Below, one piece after another: positions 8,183 to 16,941 of a stretch of 64,000 nucleotides of DNA; positions within the stretch are counted from its first letter, which is position 1, and the number at the start of each line of letters is the position of its first letter. This DNA comes from Crossiella sp. S99.2 (GTDB lineage Bacteria > Actinomycetota > Actinomycetes > Mycobacteriales > Pseudonocardiaceae). The stretch covers positions 62,001 through 126,000 of the forward strand of contig NZ_JALMDK010000013.1 of assembly GCF_023094165.1 (NCBI RefSeq), written 5' to 3'. The position numbers were made by a program, and so were the translations under genes. Below the pieces are notes generated by a model. It did not search any database and was not told the origin of the DNA. It saw nothing but the letters and a program-made list of their open reading frames with translations.

Positions 8183-8255
8183 CTGCCCGTCCGGCGAGGA
8201 CGACCTTGATCTTCGGTTTTAAGATCAAAAAAGGATGGCCTCGCCGGCCGGGCAG
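8183..8255. repeat. Long imperfect inverted repeat
   Basis: Left arm 8183-8213 (CTGCCCGTCCGGCGAGG ... TTGATCTT) pairs with right arm 8221-8255 (AAGATCAA ... CTCGCCGGCCGGGCAG) around a 7-nt loop. The stem is about 30 bp with a few mismatches and a small bulge. It lies in the 754-bp non-coding block between the recombinase and the SARP gene. It could be a strong terminator, a structured RNA or a cruciform-forming element. Confidence 0.65.
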
Positions 8256-8343
8256 ACCACCGGAGGGGTGGGGCAGATCAAAAGCCGGGTCCAGCAGGTT
8301 GCGGGGCTGGGCAGGCTGCCGACTCAAGACCCAGTGTGGCTCC

Positions 8344-8505
8344 GAGGGCTCGCGTGTTCTCCGCACGGCCTTCCGCCAGCCAACCACACCTCACCGAGCG
8401 GCCCCGGTCGCGTTGAGTGGCTAGGGCGGCGGCAGGTTGCAGGGGCCACTCGGCGAGGTGTGGTCTGCATGCTCCAGGCCGTACGGAGAACACGCGAGAA
8501 CCCTC
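8344..8505. repeat. Very long inverted repeat with about 62-bp arms
   Basis: Arm 8344-8405 begins GAGGGCTCGCGTGTTCTCCG and ends GAGCGGCCCC. Arm 8442-8505 is its inverted counterpart, with a few differences (CGGAGAACACGCGAGAACCCTC at its end). The loop is 36 nt. No coding frame spans it sensibly. The length and divergence suggest an old inverted duplication or a palindromic non-autonomous element. Confidence 0.75.
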
Positions 8506-8540
8506 GTCGTGGGGGTTTCACCCCTCCGCCCCGTCCCACA

Positions 8541-8620
8541 ACAGCCAACTCACCGTCCATAACGGCCAACTCGGCGTCCATAACGGCCAACTCGGCGTAC
8601 GACAACGGCCAACACGCCGG
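8541..8620. repeat. Tandem array of 21-22 nt TTGGCC/GTAC repeat units
   Basis: Four consecutive units start at 8541, 8562, 8583 and 8605, each beginning AC(A/G)GCCAAC and continuing TC(A/G)(C/G)CGTCCATA or CGTACGACA. This is the reverse-strand form of the TTGGCC repeat seen at 13.6, 27.7, 39.3 and 49.0 kb. The GGGTTTCACCCCTCCG module just before it (about 8513-8528) is shared with the hairpin at 1917-1972. Confidence 0.75.
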
Positions 8621-8770
8621 ACGCATGGGAGCGGGCTGCCCACACCCCCAGGAATGGACAGCCCGCTACCAGATCAACTTTCTCGCACCCTAGGCGCGAA
8701 GACGTTGAAGGAACGTTGAACTCCCAGTTCGGGCCTGGTATGCCGGGGGTGTGACGGCTGGGGGTACTGC

Positions 8771-11700
8771 GTGACGGTGGAGTTCCAGGTGCTGGGCAGC
8801 GTCGAGGCGCGGGCGGGGGGACGCCTGCTCGACCTGGGGCCGGCCCGGCAGCGGCGGGTGCTGGCCGCTTTGCTGGTCGAGGCCAATCAGGCGGTGACCA
8901 CTGACCAGCTCATCGACCGGGTCTGGGGAGAGCGGTTGCCGCAGCGCGCCGCCGGGACGTTGCGCAGCTACCTGACCCGGTTGCGGACCATTCTCACCGA
9001 GGCCGGTGACGTGGGCATTCAACGTCGCTCCGGCGGCTACGTGCTCGCCGTGGACGAACAGACCGTCGACCTGCACCGCTTCCGCCACCTCCTCGCCAAG
9101 GCGCGCGCCAGCACCGAGGACGCCGACCAGCTCACCCTGTTCGAGCAGGCGTTCGAACTCTGGCGCGGCGAGGCATTCGCCGACCTGGACACGCCCTGGT
9201 TCACCGGTGTGCGCGCCACCCTGGACCGCGAGCTGGTCGCCGCCGAACTCGACCACGCCGACATCGCGCTCCGCCAGGGCAGGCACTCCGAACTGCTCCC
9301 CCGCCTCTCCGCCCAGGCCGAGCGGCGGCCGCTGGACGAGCGGCTGGCCGGGCAGGTCATGGTCGCGCTGTACCGCGGTGGGCGGCAGGCCGAGGCGTTG
9401 CAGGCATTCCACCACATCCGCACCGCGCTGATCGAGGGCCTGGGCATCGAGCCGGGCGCCGAACTGCGCGCGCTGCACCAGCGCATCCTGGCCGGGGACA
9501 GCGCACTGGCCGCGCCGGCCCCGGACGCCCCGGAGGCGAACTGGCGGCTGCTGCCCAGGGACATCGACGACTTCACCGGCCGGGACGCCGAACTCGACCT
9601 GGTACTGGACCGGCTGCCCGCGGTGCCGGGGGCCAGCAGCGCGGTGGTGATCACCGCCATCGACGGTATGGCGGGAGTCGGCAAGACCGCCCTCGCCATC
9701 CGGGCCGCGCACCAGATCGCCGACCGCTACCCCGACGCCCAGCTCTTCCTCGACCTGCACGCGCACGCCGAGGACCACCAGCCCACCGACCCGGCCGCCG
9801 CCCTGGACAGCCTGCTCCGCTCGGTCGGCGTGCCCGGCGAGAAGATCCCGCACGACCTCCAGGCCCGCGCCGGACTCTGGCGCAAACAGCTCGCCGGCCG
9901 CAAAGCACTGCTGGTGCTGGACAACGCGGCCAGCGCCGCCCAGGTCCGGCCCCTCCTGCCGGGCAACCCGGAATGCCTGGTGCTGATCACCAGCCGGAAC
10001 CGGCTCACCGACCTGGAAGCCGCGCACATCCTGTCCCTGGACGTGCTGCCCGACAACGACGCCACCGCGCTGTTCGCCCGGATCGCCGGACCGGACCGGG
10101 CCGCCGCCGAACCCGCCGCGGTGGCCGAGGTCGTCGCGCTCTGCGGCCAGCTCCCCCTGGCCATCCGGATCGCCGCGGCCCGGCTGCGCAGCCGTCCGAA
10201 GTGGACGGTGGAGCACCTGGCCACCCGGCTGCGCGACGAACGGCGCCGACTCGGCGAACTGGCCACCGGCGACAGCGGCGTCGCGGCCGCCTTCGCACTG
10301 TCCTACCAGCAACTCACCCCCGCTCAGCAGCGGCTGTTCCGGCTGCTCGGCCTGCACCCCGGCGCGGACTTCGACTCCTACGCCGCCGCCGCGCTCACCG
10401 AGGACGAGGAATTCACCGCCGAAACCGGCCTGGAAGACCTCCTCGACGTGCACCTGCTCCAGCAGCAGGTCGCCGGCCGCTACCGCTTCCACGACCTCTG
10501 CCGCGCGCACGCCCGGCAACTCCTCGGCTGCGGCGAGACCGAGGAGGAGCGGCAGGCCGCGCTGGGCAGGCTGTGCGAGTACTACCGGCACACCACCGCC
10601 ACCGCGATGAACGCCCTGGTCCCGGTGGACAAACACCTCCGCCCCGACCTGCCGGCCGCCACCCTGGCCGCACCGGAACTGACCAACCGGATGCAGGCAG
10701 CGGGCTGGCTGGAACACGAACGGGCCAACCTGATCACCACCGCCACCCACGGCCTGCCCGAGCACGCCGCCTTCCTCTCCGCCGCACTCCAGCACTACCT
10801 CAACTTCCGCGGCTACTACGACGACGGCCAGATCCTGCACCGCAAGGTGATCGACCTGGCCCACTCCGCGGGCGACGGCGGTCTGGAAGGCCAGGCGCAG
10901 TACCGGCTGGGCTACGTCTACTGGTGGCAGGGCCGCTATCCCCTCGCGCTCACCCACCTCCAGCGCGGCCTGGAACTCGCCGAAACCGCCGGACTGGCCG
11001 GGGTGCAGGGCTACGCGCAGGCCGGACTCGGCTTCACCCACCGCCGCCTCGGCCGCCACGAACAGGCCCTGGTGCACTTCCAGCGGGCCCTCGCCCTGGC
11101 CGAACAGGCCGCCGACCTCAGCCTGCAGGGACACGTGCTCACCGGCCTCGGCCACACCTACCCCTGCGTCGGCCGGGCCGAGCAGGCAGTGGAACACCTG
11201 CGCCGGGCGGTCGCGCTGGCCGAGAGCACCGGCGACCGGCAGGTCGACATCGGCGCCCGGATCGGCCTCGGCGCCGCCTACCGCGGCCTGGGCCGCTACG
11301 ACCAGGCGCTGGCCGAACTGGACCGGGCGCTGTCGGTGGCCAAGGACACCGGCGACCGCGGCCTGCACGGCTACGCGCTGCGCCAGCTCGGCGACGTCTG
11401 CCTGGACACCGGCGACCTCAGCGCCGCCGGCGAGCACTACCAGCAGGCCCTCACCCTGGCCAGGGCCATCGGCAGTCCAGGCCACGAATCCGAAGCCCTG
11501 GTCGGCCTCGGTGAGACCGCCCGCTGCACCGGGATGTTCGAGCTGGCCCTGGACTACACCCAGCGGGCCGAGGCCCTGGCAGGCGAGGTCGGCGACCAGT
11601 TCCAGCAGGCCGTGGCCAACCGCAGTCTGGCCCGCACCCAGCACGGCCTTGGCCGGCACCGCGAAGCCCGCGAACACTGGCAGCGGGCCCTGGACCTGTT

Positions 11701-11776
11701 CACCGAACTGGGCATGCGCGAGGCCGACGACATCCGCGGCGAACTGGCCAAACTGGACGTCGAACGCGCCGAGTAG
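8771..11776 (+). CDS. SARP / AfsR-type regulator with NB-ARC and TPR domains
   Basis: A 1001-residue regulator in the AfsR/DnrI family. Residues about 1-95 form the OmpR-like winged helix (FQVLGSVEARAGG ... LIDRVWGERLP). The bacterial transcriptional activation domain follows to about 245. An NB-ARC ATPase then has Walker A GMAGVGKT (299-306) and a Walker B-like ALLVLDNA. The C-terminal 350 residues are repeated TPR-type helices (YRLGYVYWWQGRY, LGFTHRRLGRHEQA and similar). Such proteins activate secondary-metabolite genes. The GTG at 8771 gives the expected MTVEFQVLG start. It is monocistronic and adjacent to no biosynthetic genes, so its target is unknown. Confidence 0.95.
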   Translation: MTVEFQVLGSVEARAGGRLLDLGPARQRRVLAALLVEANQAVTTDQLIDRVWGERLPQRAAGTLRSYLTRLRTILTEAGDVGIQRRSGGYVLAVDEQTVDLHRFRHLLAKARASTEDADQLTLFEQAFELWRGEAFADLDTPWFTGVRATLDRELVAAELDHADIALRQGRHSELLPRLSAQAERRPLDERLAGQVMVALYRGGRQAEALQAFHHIRTALIEGLGIEPGAELRALHQRILAGDSALAAPAPDAPEANWRLLPRDIDDFTGRDAELDLVLDRLPAVPGASSAVVITAIDGMAGVGKTALAIRAAHQIADRYPDAQLFLDLHAHAEDHQPTDPAAALDSLLRSVGVPGEKIPHDLQARAGLWRKQLAGRKALLVLDNAASAAQVRPLLPGNPECLVLITSRNRLTDLEAAHILSLDVLPDNDATALFARIAGPDRAAAEPAAVAEVVALCGQLPLAIRIAAARLRSRPKWTVEHLATRLRDERRRLGELATGDSGVAAAFALSYQQLTPAQQRLFRLLGLHPGADFDSYAAAALTEDEEFTAETGLEDLLDVHLLQQQVAGRYRFHDLCRAHARQLLGCGETEEERQAALGRLCEYYRHTTATAMNALVPVDKHLRPDLPAATLAAPELTNRMQAAGWLEHERANLITTATHGLPEHAAFLSAALQHYLNFRGYYDDGQILHRKVIDLAHSAGDGGLEGQAQYRLGYVYWWQGRYPLALTHLQRGLELAETAGLAGVQGYAQAGLGFTHRRLGRHEQALVHFQRALALAEQAADLSLQGHVLTGLGHTYPCVGRAEQAVEHLRRAVALAESTGDRQVDIGARIGLGAAYRGLGRYDQALAELDRALSVAKDTGDRGLHGYALRQLGDVCLDTGDLSAAGEHYQQALTLARAIGSPGHESEALVGLGETARCTGMFELALDYTQRAEALAGEVGDQFQQAVANRSLARTQHGLGRHREAREHWQRALDLFTELGMREADDIRGELAKLDVERAE

Positions 11777-11851
11777 CCGGGATTTCACTGCCAGGACGGG
11801 AAATTTCAGTTGGCCCGCCGGTGCACGCCGGGCGCACCCATACTTCGGCAC

Positions 11852-13138
11852 GTGGCCGATGACTACACCCTGCGCCGGGTTCCGCCCGCGGCGCGGCACG
11901 GTTGGCGGACGGTGGCCGTGCAGTCCTTCGGCCAGGCAGGCAACATCGGACTGCTCATGCTCGGCGCGTTATTGGGGCTGTCACTGGGTTTCTGGCCCGC
12001 GGCAGGCGTTCTCGTGCTGGGCCTGGCGATCCAGACCGCGGCGCTGCTCGCGATGGGCATCATGGGCATGCGCGAGGGCCTGGCCACCACCGTGCTCACC
12101 CGCTGGACCGGACTCGGCCGGTACGGCTCGGCCATTCTCGGCCTGGTGCTCGCCTGCTGCGTCACCGGCTGGTTCGGGGTGCTCAACACCGTTGTGGCGC
12201 AAGGCTTCCACACCATCGTCGGCGGCCCGCGGTGGATCTGGGCACTGGCCACCGGCGCGGCGATCACCGTGATCGTGATGTTCGGCTTCACCGTGATGGC
12301 CCGCACCGCCGCGGTCACCGCACCCGCTTTCCTTGCCCTGGCCGGATATCTGGCCCTCACCCAGCTCTGGGACCGCCCGCTGGCCGAACCCACCGGCGCC
12401 CTGTCGGTGCCGGCCGGGGTGACCGCGGTGGTCGGGGTGTGGATCATCGGCATCGTGGTGGCCCCCGACATCACCCGCTTCACCCGCGACCGCGCCGACG
12501 TGGTGCGGCTGACCCTGTTCGGCACCGTGCTCGGCCAGCTGCTGATCGGCCTGTGCGGCATCGCCCTGGCCCTGGCCTTCCACACCACCGATGTGGTCAC
12601 CATCGTCACCGCCGGCTCCGGCTTCCTCGGCATCGCGGTGCTGATCACCGCCACCGCCAACATCCAGAACCTCAACCTCTACGTCGGCACCCTCAGCCTG
12701 GCCAACGCCCTGGACACCCTGTTCGGCCGCCGCCCCAGCCCGCGCCTGCTCACCCTGGGCATGGGCCTGCTCGGCGCCATCGCCTCCGCCACCGGCCTAC
12801 TGTCCACAGTGGAGGGTCTGCTGGCCGTGCTGGCCGGGGTGCTGCCGCCGGTGGTGGGCATCGCCACCGCCGAGTACTACCTGGTGCGCCGCTGGCGCCC
12901 GCTGCTCGAACACAGCCGCCCCAGCGACAACCTGCCCCGGCACGCCCCGGCCTGGCTGCCCGGCGCGCTGCTGATCTGGCTGGCCACCGCCGCGATCGGT
13001 TTGCTGGTGCCGTGGGGCATTCCGGCGCTCAACGCGTTGCTGTCCGCGTTCGGGCTGACCGTGCTGGCCGGCTGGTTCAGTCGCCGACGATCTCCGCGGT
13101 GGTCCGGACCTCGCCGAGTCGAGGAAACACCACGGTGA
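11852..13138 (+). CDS. NCS1-type permease, cytosine/purine permease-like
   Basis: A membrane protein of about 428 residues with roughly twelve hydrophobic segments. It matches the NCS1/CodB group: a SFGQAGN helix near the start, GWFGVLNTVVAQGF in the middle, APDITRF after the sixth helix, and IATAEYYLVRRW near the C-terminus. It probably imports a nucleobase or related compound by ion symport. GTG 11852 gives the family-like VADDYTLRRVPP start; a TTG at 11810 would add 14 residues. The 3' end overlaps the convergent hydrolase gene by 62 bases, which is unusually long. Confidence 0.85.
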   Translation: MADDYTLRRVPPAARHGWRTVAVQSFGQAGNIGLLMLGALLGLSLGFWPAAGVLVLGLAIQTAALLAMGIMGMREGLATTVLTRWTGLGRYGSAILGLVLACCVTGWFGVLNTVVAQGFHTIVGGPRWIWALATGAAITVIVMFGFTVMARTAAVTAPAFLALAGYLALTQLWDRPLAEPTGALSVPAGVTAVVGVWIIGIVVAPDITRFTRDRADVVRLTLFGTVLGQLLIGLCGIALALAFHTTDVVTIVTAGSGFLGIAVLITATANIQNLNLYVGTLSLANALDTLFGRRPSPRLLTLGMGLLGAIASATGLLSTVEGLLAVLAGVLPPVVGIATAEYYLVRRWRPLLEHSRPSDNLPRHAPAWLPGALLIWLATAAIGLLVPWGIPALNALLSAFGLTVLAGWFSRRRSPRWSGPRRVEETPR

Positions 13139-13676
13139 GCGCGGATTCGTGTGCCAGCGCGGACAATCCGGTCATCGCGTCGGAGACCGCCACCGTCTCG
13201 TAGCCGTGATCGGCCGCGGCCCGCAACGTCGACTCCACCCCGAACTCGGTGGCGATCCCGCCGAACACCAGCGTCGTCACCCCCAGTCCACGCAGGTGCG
13301 CGTCCAGGTCGGTGCCGTAGAACGCGCCGATGGTGTGCTTGGTGATCAGCTTCTCCCCCGCCGCCGGATCCAGGCCCGGATCCAGCTCACTGCCCTCCGG
13401 CTGTTCGACATTCGGCCGGTGCGCCCGCACCAGCACGATCGGCGCGCCCGCGGCCCGGAAGGCGTCCCGCAGCCGGATCGCGTTGGCCAGCACGGCCGCA
13501 CCGGTGTGCGGGGTGGTCGGCAACGCGATGATCCGCCGCTGGAGGTCAACGAGCACGAGCGCGGTAGCGGAGTTGATCGTGGTCCCTAGGCAAACCCCCG
13601 TGTTGGCCGTTATGGACGGCGAGTTGGCCCAACTGGTACGCCGGTTTGGCTCAAGTGGGCGTACCAGTTGGCCCAA
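13077..13676 (-). CDS. Isochorismatase-fold cysteine hydrolase, start eroded
   Basis: The core (LVLVDLQRRI ... HTIGAFYGTDLDAHLRGLGVTTLVFGGIATEFGVESTLRAAADHGY) is a cysteine-hydrolase-superfamily domain with the Asp of VDLQ and Lys of TKHT. The usual nucleophilic Cys of GxxTxxCV is not seen (GGIATEFGVEST has Phe-Gly there), so hydrolase activity is doubtful. Family members normally begin MTTINxxTALVLVD. Here the codon before TTINSATALV (13584-13586) is GGG, and the only in-frame start is a TTG at 13676 lying inside a TTGGCC repeat array. A GTG-to-GGG change or repeat insertion may have damaged the start, so it may be a pseudogene. The coordinates use the TTG. Confidence 0.7.
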   Translation of the reverse strand: MGQLVRPLEPNRRTSWANSPSITANTGVCLGTTINSATALVLVDLQRRIIALPTTPHTGAAVLANAIRLRDAFRAAGAPIVLVRAHRPNVEQPEGSELDPGLDPAAGEKLITKHTIGAFYGTDLDAHLRGLGVTTLVFGGIATEFGVESTLRAAADHGYETVAVSDAMTGLSALAHESALTVVFPRLGEVRTTAEIVGD

Positions 13677-13684
13677 GTGGTACA
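13600..13684. repeat. TTGGCC/GTAC repeat array
   Basis: Four 21-22 nt units: GTTGGCCGTTATGGACGGCGA, GTTGGCCCAACTGGTACG, TTTGGCTCAAGTGGGCGTAC and GTTGGCCCAAGTGGTAC. The whole stretch is nearly identical to 39310-39382. It occupies the space between the start of the isochorismatase-fold gene and the GyrI-like gene, covering the only usable start of the former. Confidence 0.85.
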
Positions 13685-13739
13685 GGGGTGCGGATCACGC
13701 CGGCGAGTCATTGTCGGTGCCCGGTGGTTCACTCGAACC

Positions 13740-14165
13740 ATGACCGCCTCGGTACTGCACGCGCCGCCCACTCGCGTCCACCGCGAGGACCTCGCCGTCA
13801 TGGAACAGACCGCCGCGGACGAATTGCCCGCCATCCAACAACTCTGGCCCGCCTTCGAGCGCCTGGTCGGCCTGCGCGGGCGCAAGATGTACGCGCGGAT
13901 CGACGAGCGGGCGGGCACCTACACCGTGTGCACCCCGATCAAACCCGAGGACCACCCGGACCAGCTCGGCCTGCGGACCGGCACCCTGGCCGGTGGCTGG
14001 TACCTGCGCGGCAGCCTGGTCGGCGCACCCGATCAGACCTATCCGCACATCGGCGACGGCATGGCCGAACTCAAGGCCGGCAGGCCCGTGGACGAGACCC
14101 GGCCGCTGGTGGAATTCTACCGCAGGCACGGCCACATCGAGCTGTGGCTGCCGATCCGGCCCTGA
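13740..14165 (+). CDS. GyrI-like / effector-binding domain protein
   Basis: A 141-residue protein. After 25 residues it reads like the small-molecule-binding domain of the AraC-effector/GyrI group (YARIDERAGTYTVCTPI ... GGWYLRGSLVGAPDQTYPHIGDGMAEL ... RPLVEFYRRHGHIELWLPIR). A free-standing domain of this type usually binds hydrophobic ligands or toxic compounds. The ATG at 13740 lies after the repeat array. The gene ends four bases before the convergent mannosyltransferase. Confidence 0.75.
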   Translation: MTASVLHAPPTRVHREDLAVMEQTAADELPAIQQLWPAFERLVGLRGRKMYARIDERAGTYTVCTPIKPEDHPDQLGLRTGTLAGGWYLRGSLVGAPDQTYPHIGDGMAELKAGRPVDETRPLVEFYRRHGHIELWLPIRP

Positions 14166-14169
14166 CCGC

Positions 14170-15678
14170 TCACCGCCAGGACGGCAACCACAGCTCCGCC
14201 TGCCAGTGGCCGTTGGTGATCGAGTCGCCGTTGAGGATCGGCCACAGCCAGACGAAGTTGGCCACCACCAGCCCCACGTACAGCGCCACCACCAGCAACC
14301 CGGTGCGCCGCCGTTCCTCACCGTCCCCGGCCCGGCCCAGGATGTGCCCGAGCGGCAACACCAAGCCGAGCACCAGGAAGGCCGACACCGGGGTCACGTA
14401 GAAGAAGTACATCTGCCGGTCCAGGTTGACGAACCAGGGCAGCAACCCGGCGAGGTAGGCCACCAGCACGGCCGCGTACCGCCAGTCCAGCCTGCCGATC
14501 ATCCGCCACACCGCCCAGCCCAGCATCGGGAAGGCCAGCCACCACATCGCGGGCGTGCCGATCAGCATGGTGGCGCTGACACAGGTGGATTCGCCGCAGC
14601 CGGTGGTGGAATTGTCGAAGTGGTAGAGCATCGGGCGCAGCCCCATCGGCCAGCTCCACGGCTTGGACTCCCACGGGTGCGCCTGGCCCGGCTGGGTGAC
14701 CAGGCCGTTGTGGAATTCCAGCACTTCCGCCGAGTAGCCGAACAGCGAGCGCAGCGCGGGCGGGAAGATCAGCTGCCAGTGGTCGAACAGGTGCCGGCTG
14801 AACCCGGTCTCGCTGGCGAACCAGCCCCACCAGGTGGCCAGGTACACCAGGACCGGCACCACCAGCAGCGCCCACAGGCCGGGCAGCAGATCCCGCCGCA
14901 GCGCGCCCCACCACGGGTGCGCCACCCCGGCCGTCCGCCGCGCCGAAGCGTCCCAAACGATCATCAGCACACCAAAGGCGGCCGCCCAGTACAGGCCGCT
15001 CCACTTGGTGCCGCAGGCCAGGCCGAGGCTGACCCCGCACAGGAAGCGGTACCAGCGGAAACCCAGCCGCGGACCGTAATCCGAGCTGGTCACCCAACCC
15101 TCGCGCAACGCGCTGGCCAGGCGTTCGCGGACCTGGTCCCGGTCCAGCAGCAGGAAACCGAAGGCGGCCAGCACGAAGAAGGCCAGGAAGATGTCCAGCA
15201 TCGCGGTGCGGCTCATCAGGTGCAGCACGCCGTCGCAGATCAGCAGCACCCCGGCGATCGCGCCGAGCAGGGTGGACCTGGTCAGCCTGCGGGCGATCCG
15301 GATGATCAGCAGCACCATCAGCGCGCCGCACACCGCCCCGGCGAGCCGCCAGCCCCAGCCGGTGTAGCCGAAAACCCATTCGCCGAGGGCGATCAGCTGT
15401 TTGCCCAGCGGCGGGTGCACCGTCCACTTGAAGCCCGGGTTGTCCTCGTACCAGCCGTTGCGCAGCATCTGCCAGCCCTGCCACGCGTAGTACTTCTCGT
15501 CGAAGACCGGGGTGCCCTTGTCCGTGGGGTAGCCCAGGTTCTGCAACCGGATGACCCCGCCGATAACGGTGAGCACGATCGTGACGACCCAGCCGCGCAG
15601 CCGGTCGGTCGGCATCGGCCTGCCCAGCAGGCTGGCCTCGCGGAACGCACCCGGACTGGACGTGGCGGCGACTGTCAC
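14170..15678 (-). CDS. pmt: Polyprenyl-phosphate-mannose protein O-mannosyltransferase (PMT)
   Basis: A 502-residue integral membrane GT39 enzyme. It has the catalytic FDEKYYA motif (Asp-Glu in the first extracytoplasmic loop), a WTVHPPLGK motif, about ten to twelve membrane helices, and the C-terminal half with HPWESKPWSWP. It transfers mannose from polyprenyl phosphate to Ser/Thr of Sec-exported proteins in actinobacteria. GTG at 15678. The neighbours (GyrI-like, ArsR) are unrelated; the rsmI gene often found next to pmt is not here. Confidence 0.95.
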   Translation of the reverse strand: MTVAATSSPGAFREASLLGRPMPTDRLRGWVVTIVLTVIGGVIRLQNLGYPTDKGTPVFDEKYYAWQGWQMLRNGWYEDNPGFKWTVHPPLGKQLIALGEWVFGYTGWGWRLAGAVCGALMVLLIIRIARRLTRSTLLGAIAGVLLICDGVLHLMSRTAMLDIFLAFFVLAAFGFLLLDRDQVRERLASALREGWVTSSDYGPRLGFRWYRFLCGVSLGLACGTKWSGLYWAAAFGVLMIVWDASARRTAGVAHPWWGALRRDLLPGLWALLVVPVLVYLATWWGWFASETGFSRHLFDHWQLIFPPALRSLFGYSAEVLEFHNGLVTQPGQAHPWESKPWSWPMGLRPMLYHFDNSTTGCGESTCVSATMLIGTPAMWWLAFPMLGWAVWRMIGRLDWRYAAVLVAYLAGLLPWFVNLDRQMYFFYVTPVSAFLVLGLVLPLGHILGRAGDGEERRRTGLLVVALYVGLVVANFVWLWPILNGDSITNGHWQAELWLPSWR

Positions 15679-15729
15679 GCCACCCGATCGTAGGGGGACG
15701 CCCCGGAGGGCCGTGATCGGGTTCCTTGC

Positions 15730-16716
15730 TCAGGAAAACAGATCCACCAGCGCCTCGCCGCGGGCGGTCTGGCGCAACCGGACCTGGCGGCCCTGGCGCT
15801 GCCGGTCGATCAGGCCAGCGGCCTCCAGTGCCTGGCAGTGGTGGGTGGCGGTGGCCGGGGCGACCCCGAGCAGGGTGGCGACCTCGGTCATCGCCGGCTG
15901 GTGCGCGCAGTGCCGCAGGATCCGGGCGCGGGCCGGGCCGAGCAGCGCGCTGAGCGGATCGTCCGCGGGCGGCGGGTCCTGGCCGTGCAGCACGGCGGTC
16001 AGGCCGGGCACCGCGTAGGCCAGTTCGATCCGGTCCGGGTGTTCCAGGCTGAACGAGGCCGCCTTGGGGCCGGTGGCCAGCGGGATGAGCACCAGGCGGC
16101 GGCCGTCCCGCTCGGTGTCCGCGGTGGTGCCGGTGGTGCATTCCAGCCGGGTGCCGCGCACCCGCCAGCAGTGGTTGCCCAGCACGGTCAGCGCCACCGG
16201 CAGCGCGCCGGTGACCGCGGCGGCGCCAATGCGTTCGGTCTCCCGCCACAGCACCGGCCGGACCCGCTGCCAGACCGGCGTGTATGCCTGCCAGATCGCC
16301 TCGAAGGCGCGGGCGAAAGCGGCGACATAGGGGCGCGGCTGGTCGATGAGCCGTTGCCAGGCCACCGGGATATGTCCGTGGAACTGTTCCAGGAAAAACT
16401 GGGCCTGTTCGGCCACGAACTCCGGGCTTTGATCGCCCACCTGCTCCAATGACTGCCGGATATCGGCCTCGGCCATCGGAATGAGGCAGTCCGGGATTCC
16501 CAGCCGGTGTGCCCGCAACGGCAGCAGCGTTTCCAGGTCCGCGGCGGGCAGCGTGCTGCGCACCTGCTCGCGCAGCCGGGCCGAAACGTGCTCGGGCGAG
16601 GCTCCCAGCGCGTCCAGGAGCAGCGAGAACAGGGACGCGCCTGGCTGGTGCAGCACTGAGACGGGCAGCGTCTCCAGCGGTGCGAGCGAGATCGTGGTGC
16701 CGAAGCTCGATGCCAT
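15730..16716 (-). CDS. ArsR-family winged-helix regulator with large N-terminal domain
   Basis: A 328-residue protein. The C-terminal 75 residues are an ArsR-type winged helix (ALLGPARARILRHCAHQPAMTEVATLLGVAPATATHHCQALEAAGLIDRQRQGRQVRL). The long N-terminal region, of a type common in actinomycete ArsR-like proteins, is of unknown function. ATG at 16716 is preceded by GGGGGAGAGG. The target cannot be deduced; it is monocistronic. Confidence 0.85.
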   Translation of the reverse strand: MASSFGTTISLAPLETLPVSVLHQPGASLFSLLLDALGASPEHVSARLREQVRSTLPAADLETLLPLRAHRLGIPDCLIPMAEADIRQSLEQVGDQSPEFVAEQAQFFLEQFHGHIPVAWQRLIDQPRPYVAAFARAFEAIWQAYTPVWQRVRPVLWRETERIGAAAVTGALPVALTVLGNHCWRVRGTRLECTTGTTADTERDGRRLVLIPLATGPKAASFSLEHPDRIELAYAVPGLTAVLHGQDPPPADDPLSALLGPARARILRHCAHQPAMTEVATLLGVAPATATHHCQALEAAGLIDRQRQGRQVRLRQTARGEALVDLFS

Positions 16717-16941
16717 GGCCTCTCCCCCGGTGACCGCCGATATTTTGACGATTCTCGAAGAGATTGCGCAATGGCGGTGCAGCGGATGTGATGTCCTCCT
16801 GCGGCGCCGAGGAAGGGTCGGCACCCGTGGATGAGGGGGGCGGTGCGCCGGTGAATACCCGGGGTCGGGCGTGATCGACTTGTCGGTCAGGATCACGCGC
16901 CTCGCCGTGGTGGCCACCGGCGCACCGAGGGGAAACCGGGC

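Noticed and set aside
8690..11899. Minus-strand open frame of over 1000 codons
   Set aside because: It is the antisense shadow of the SARP regulator, caused by high GC; the plus strand has clear domains and motifs.
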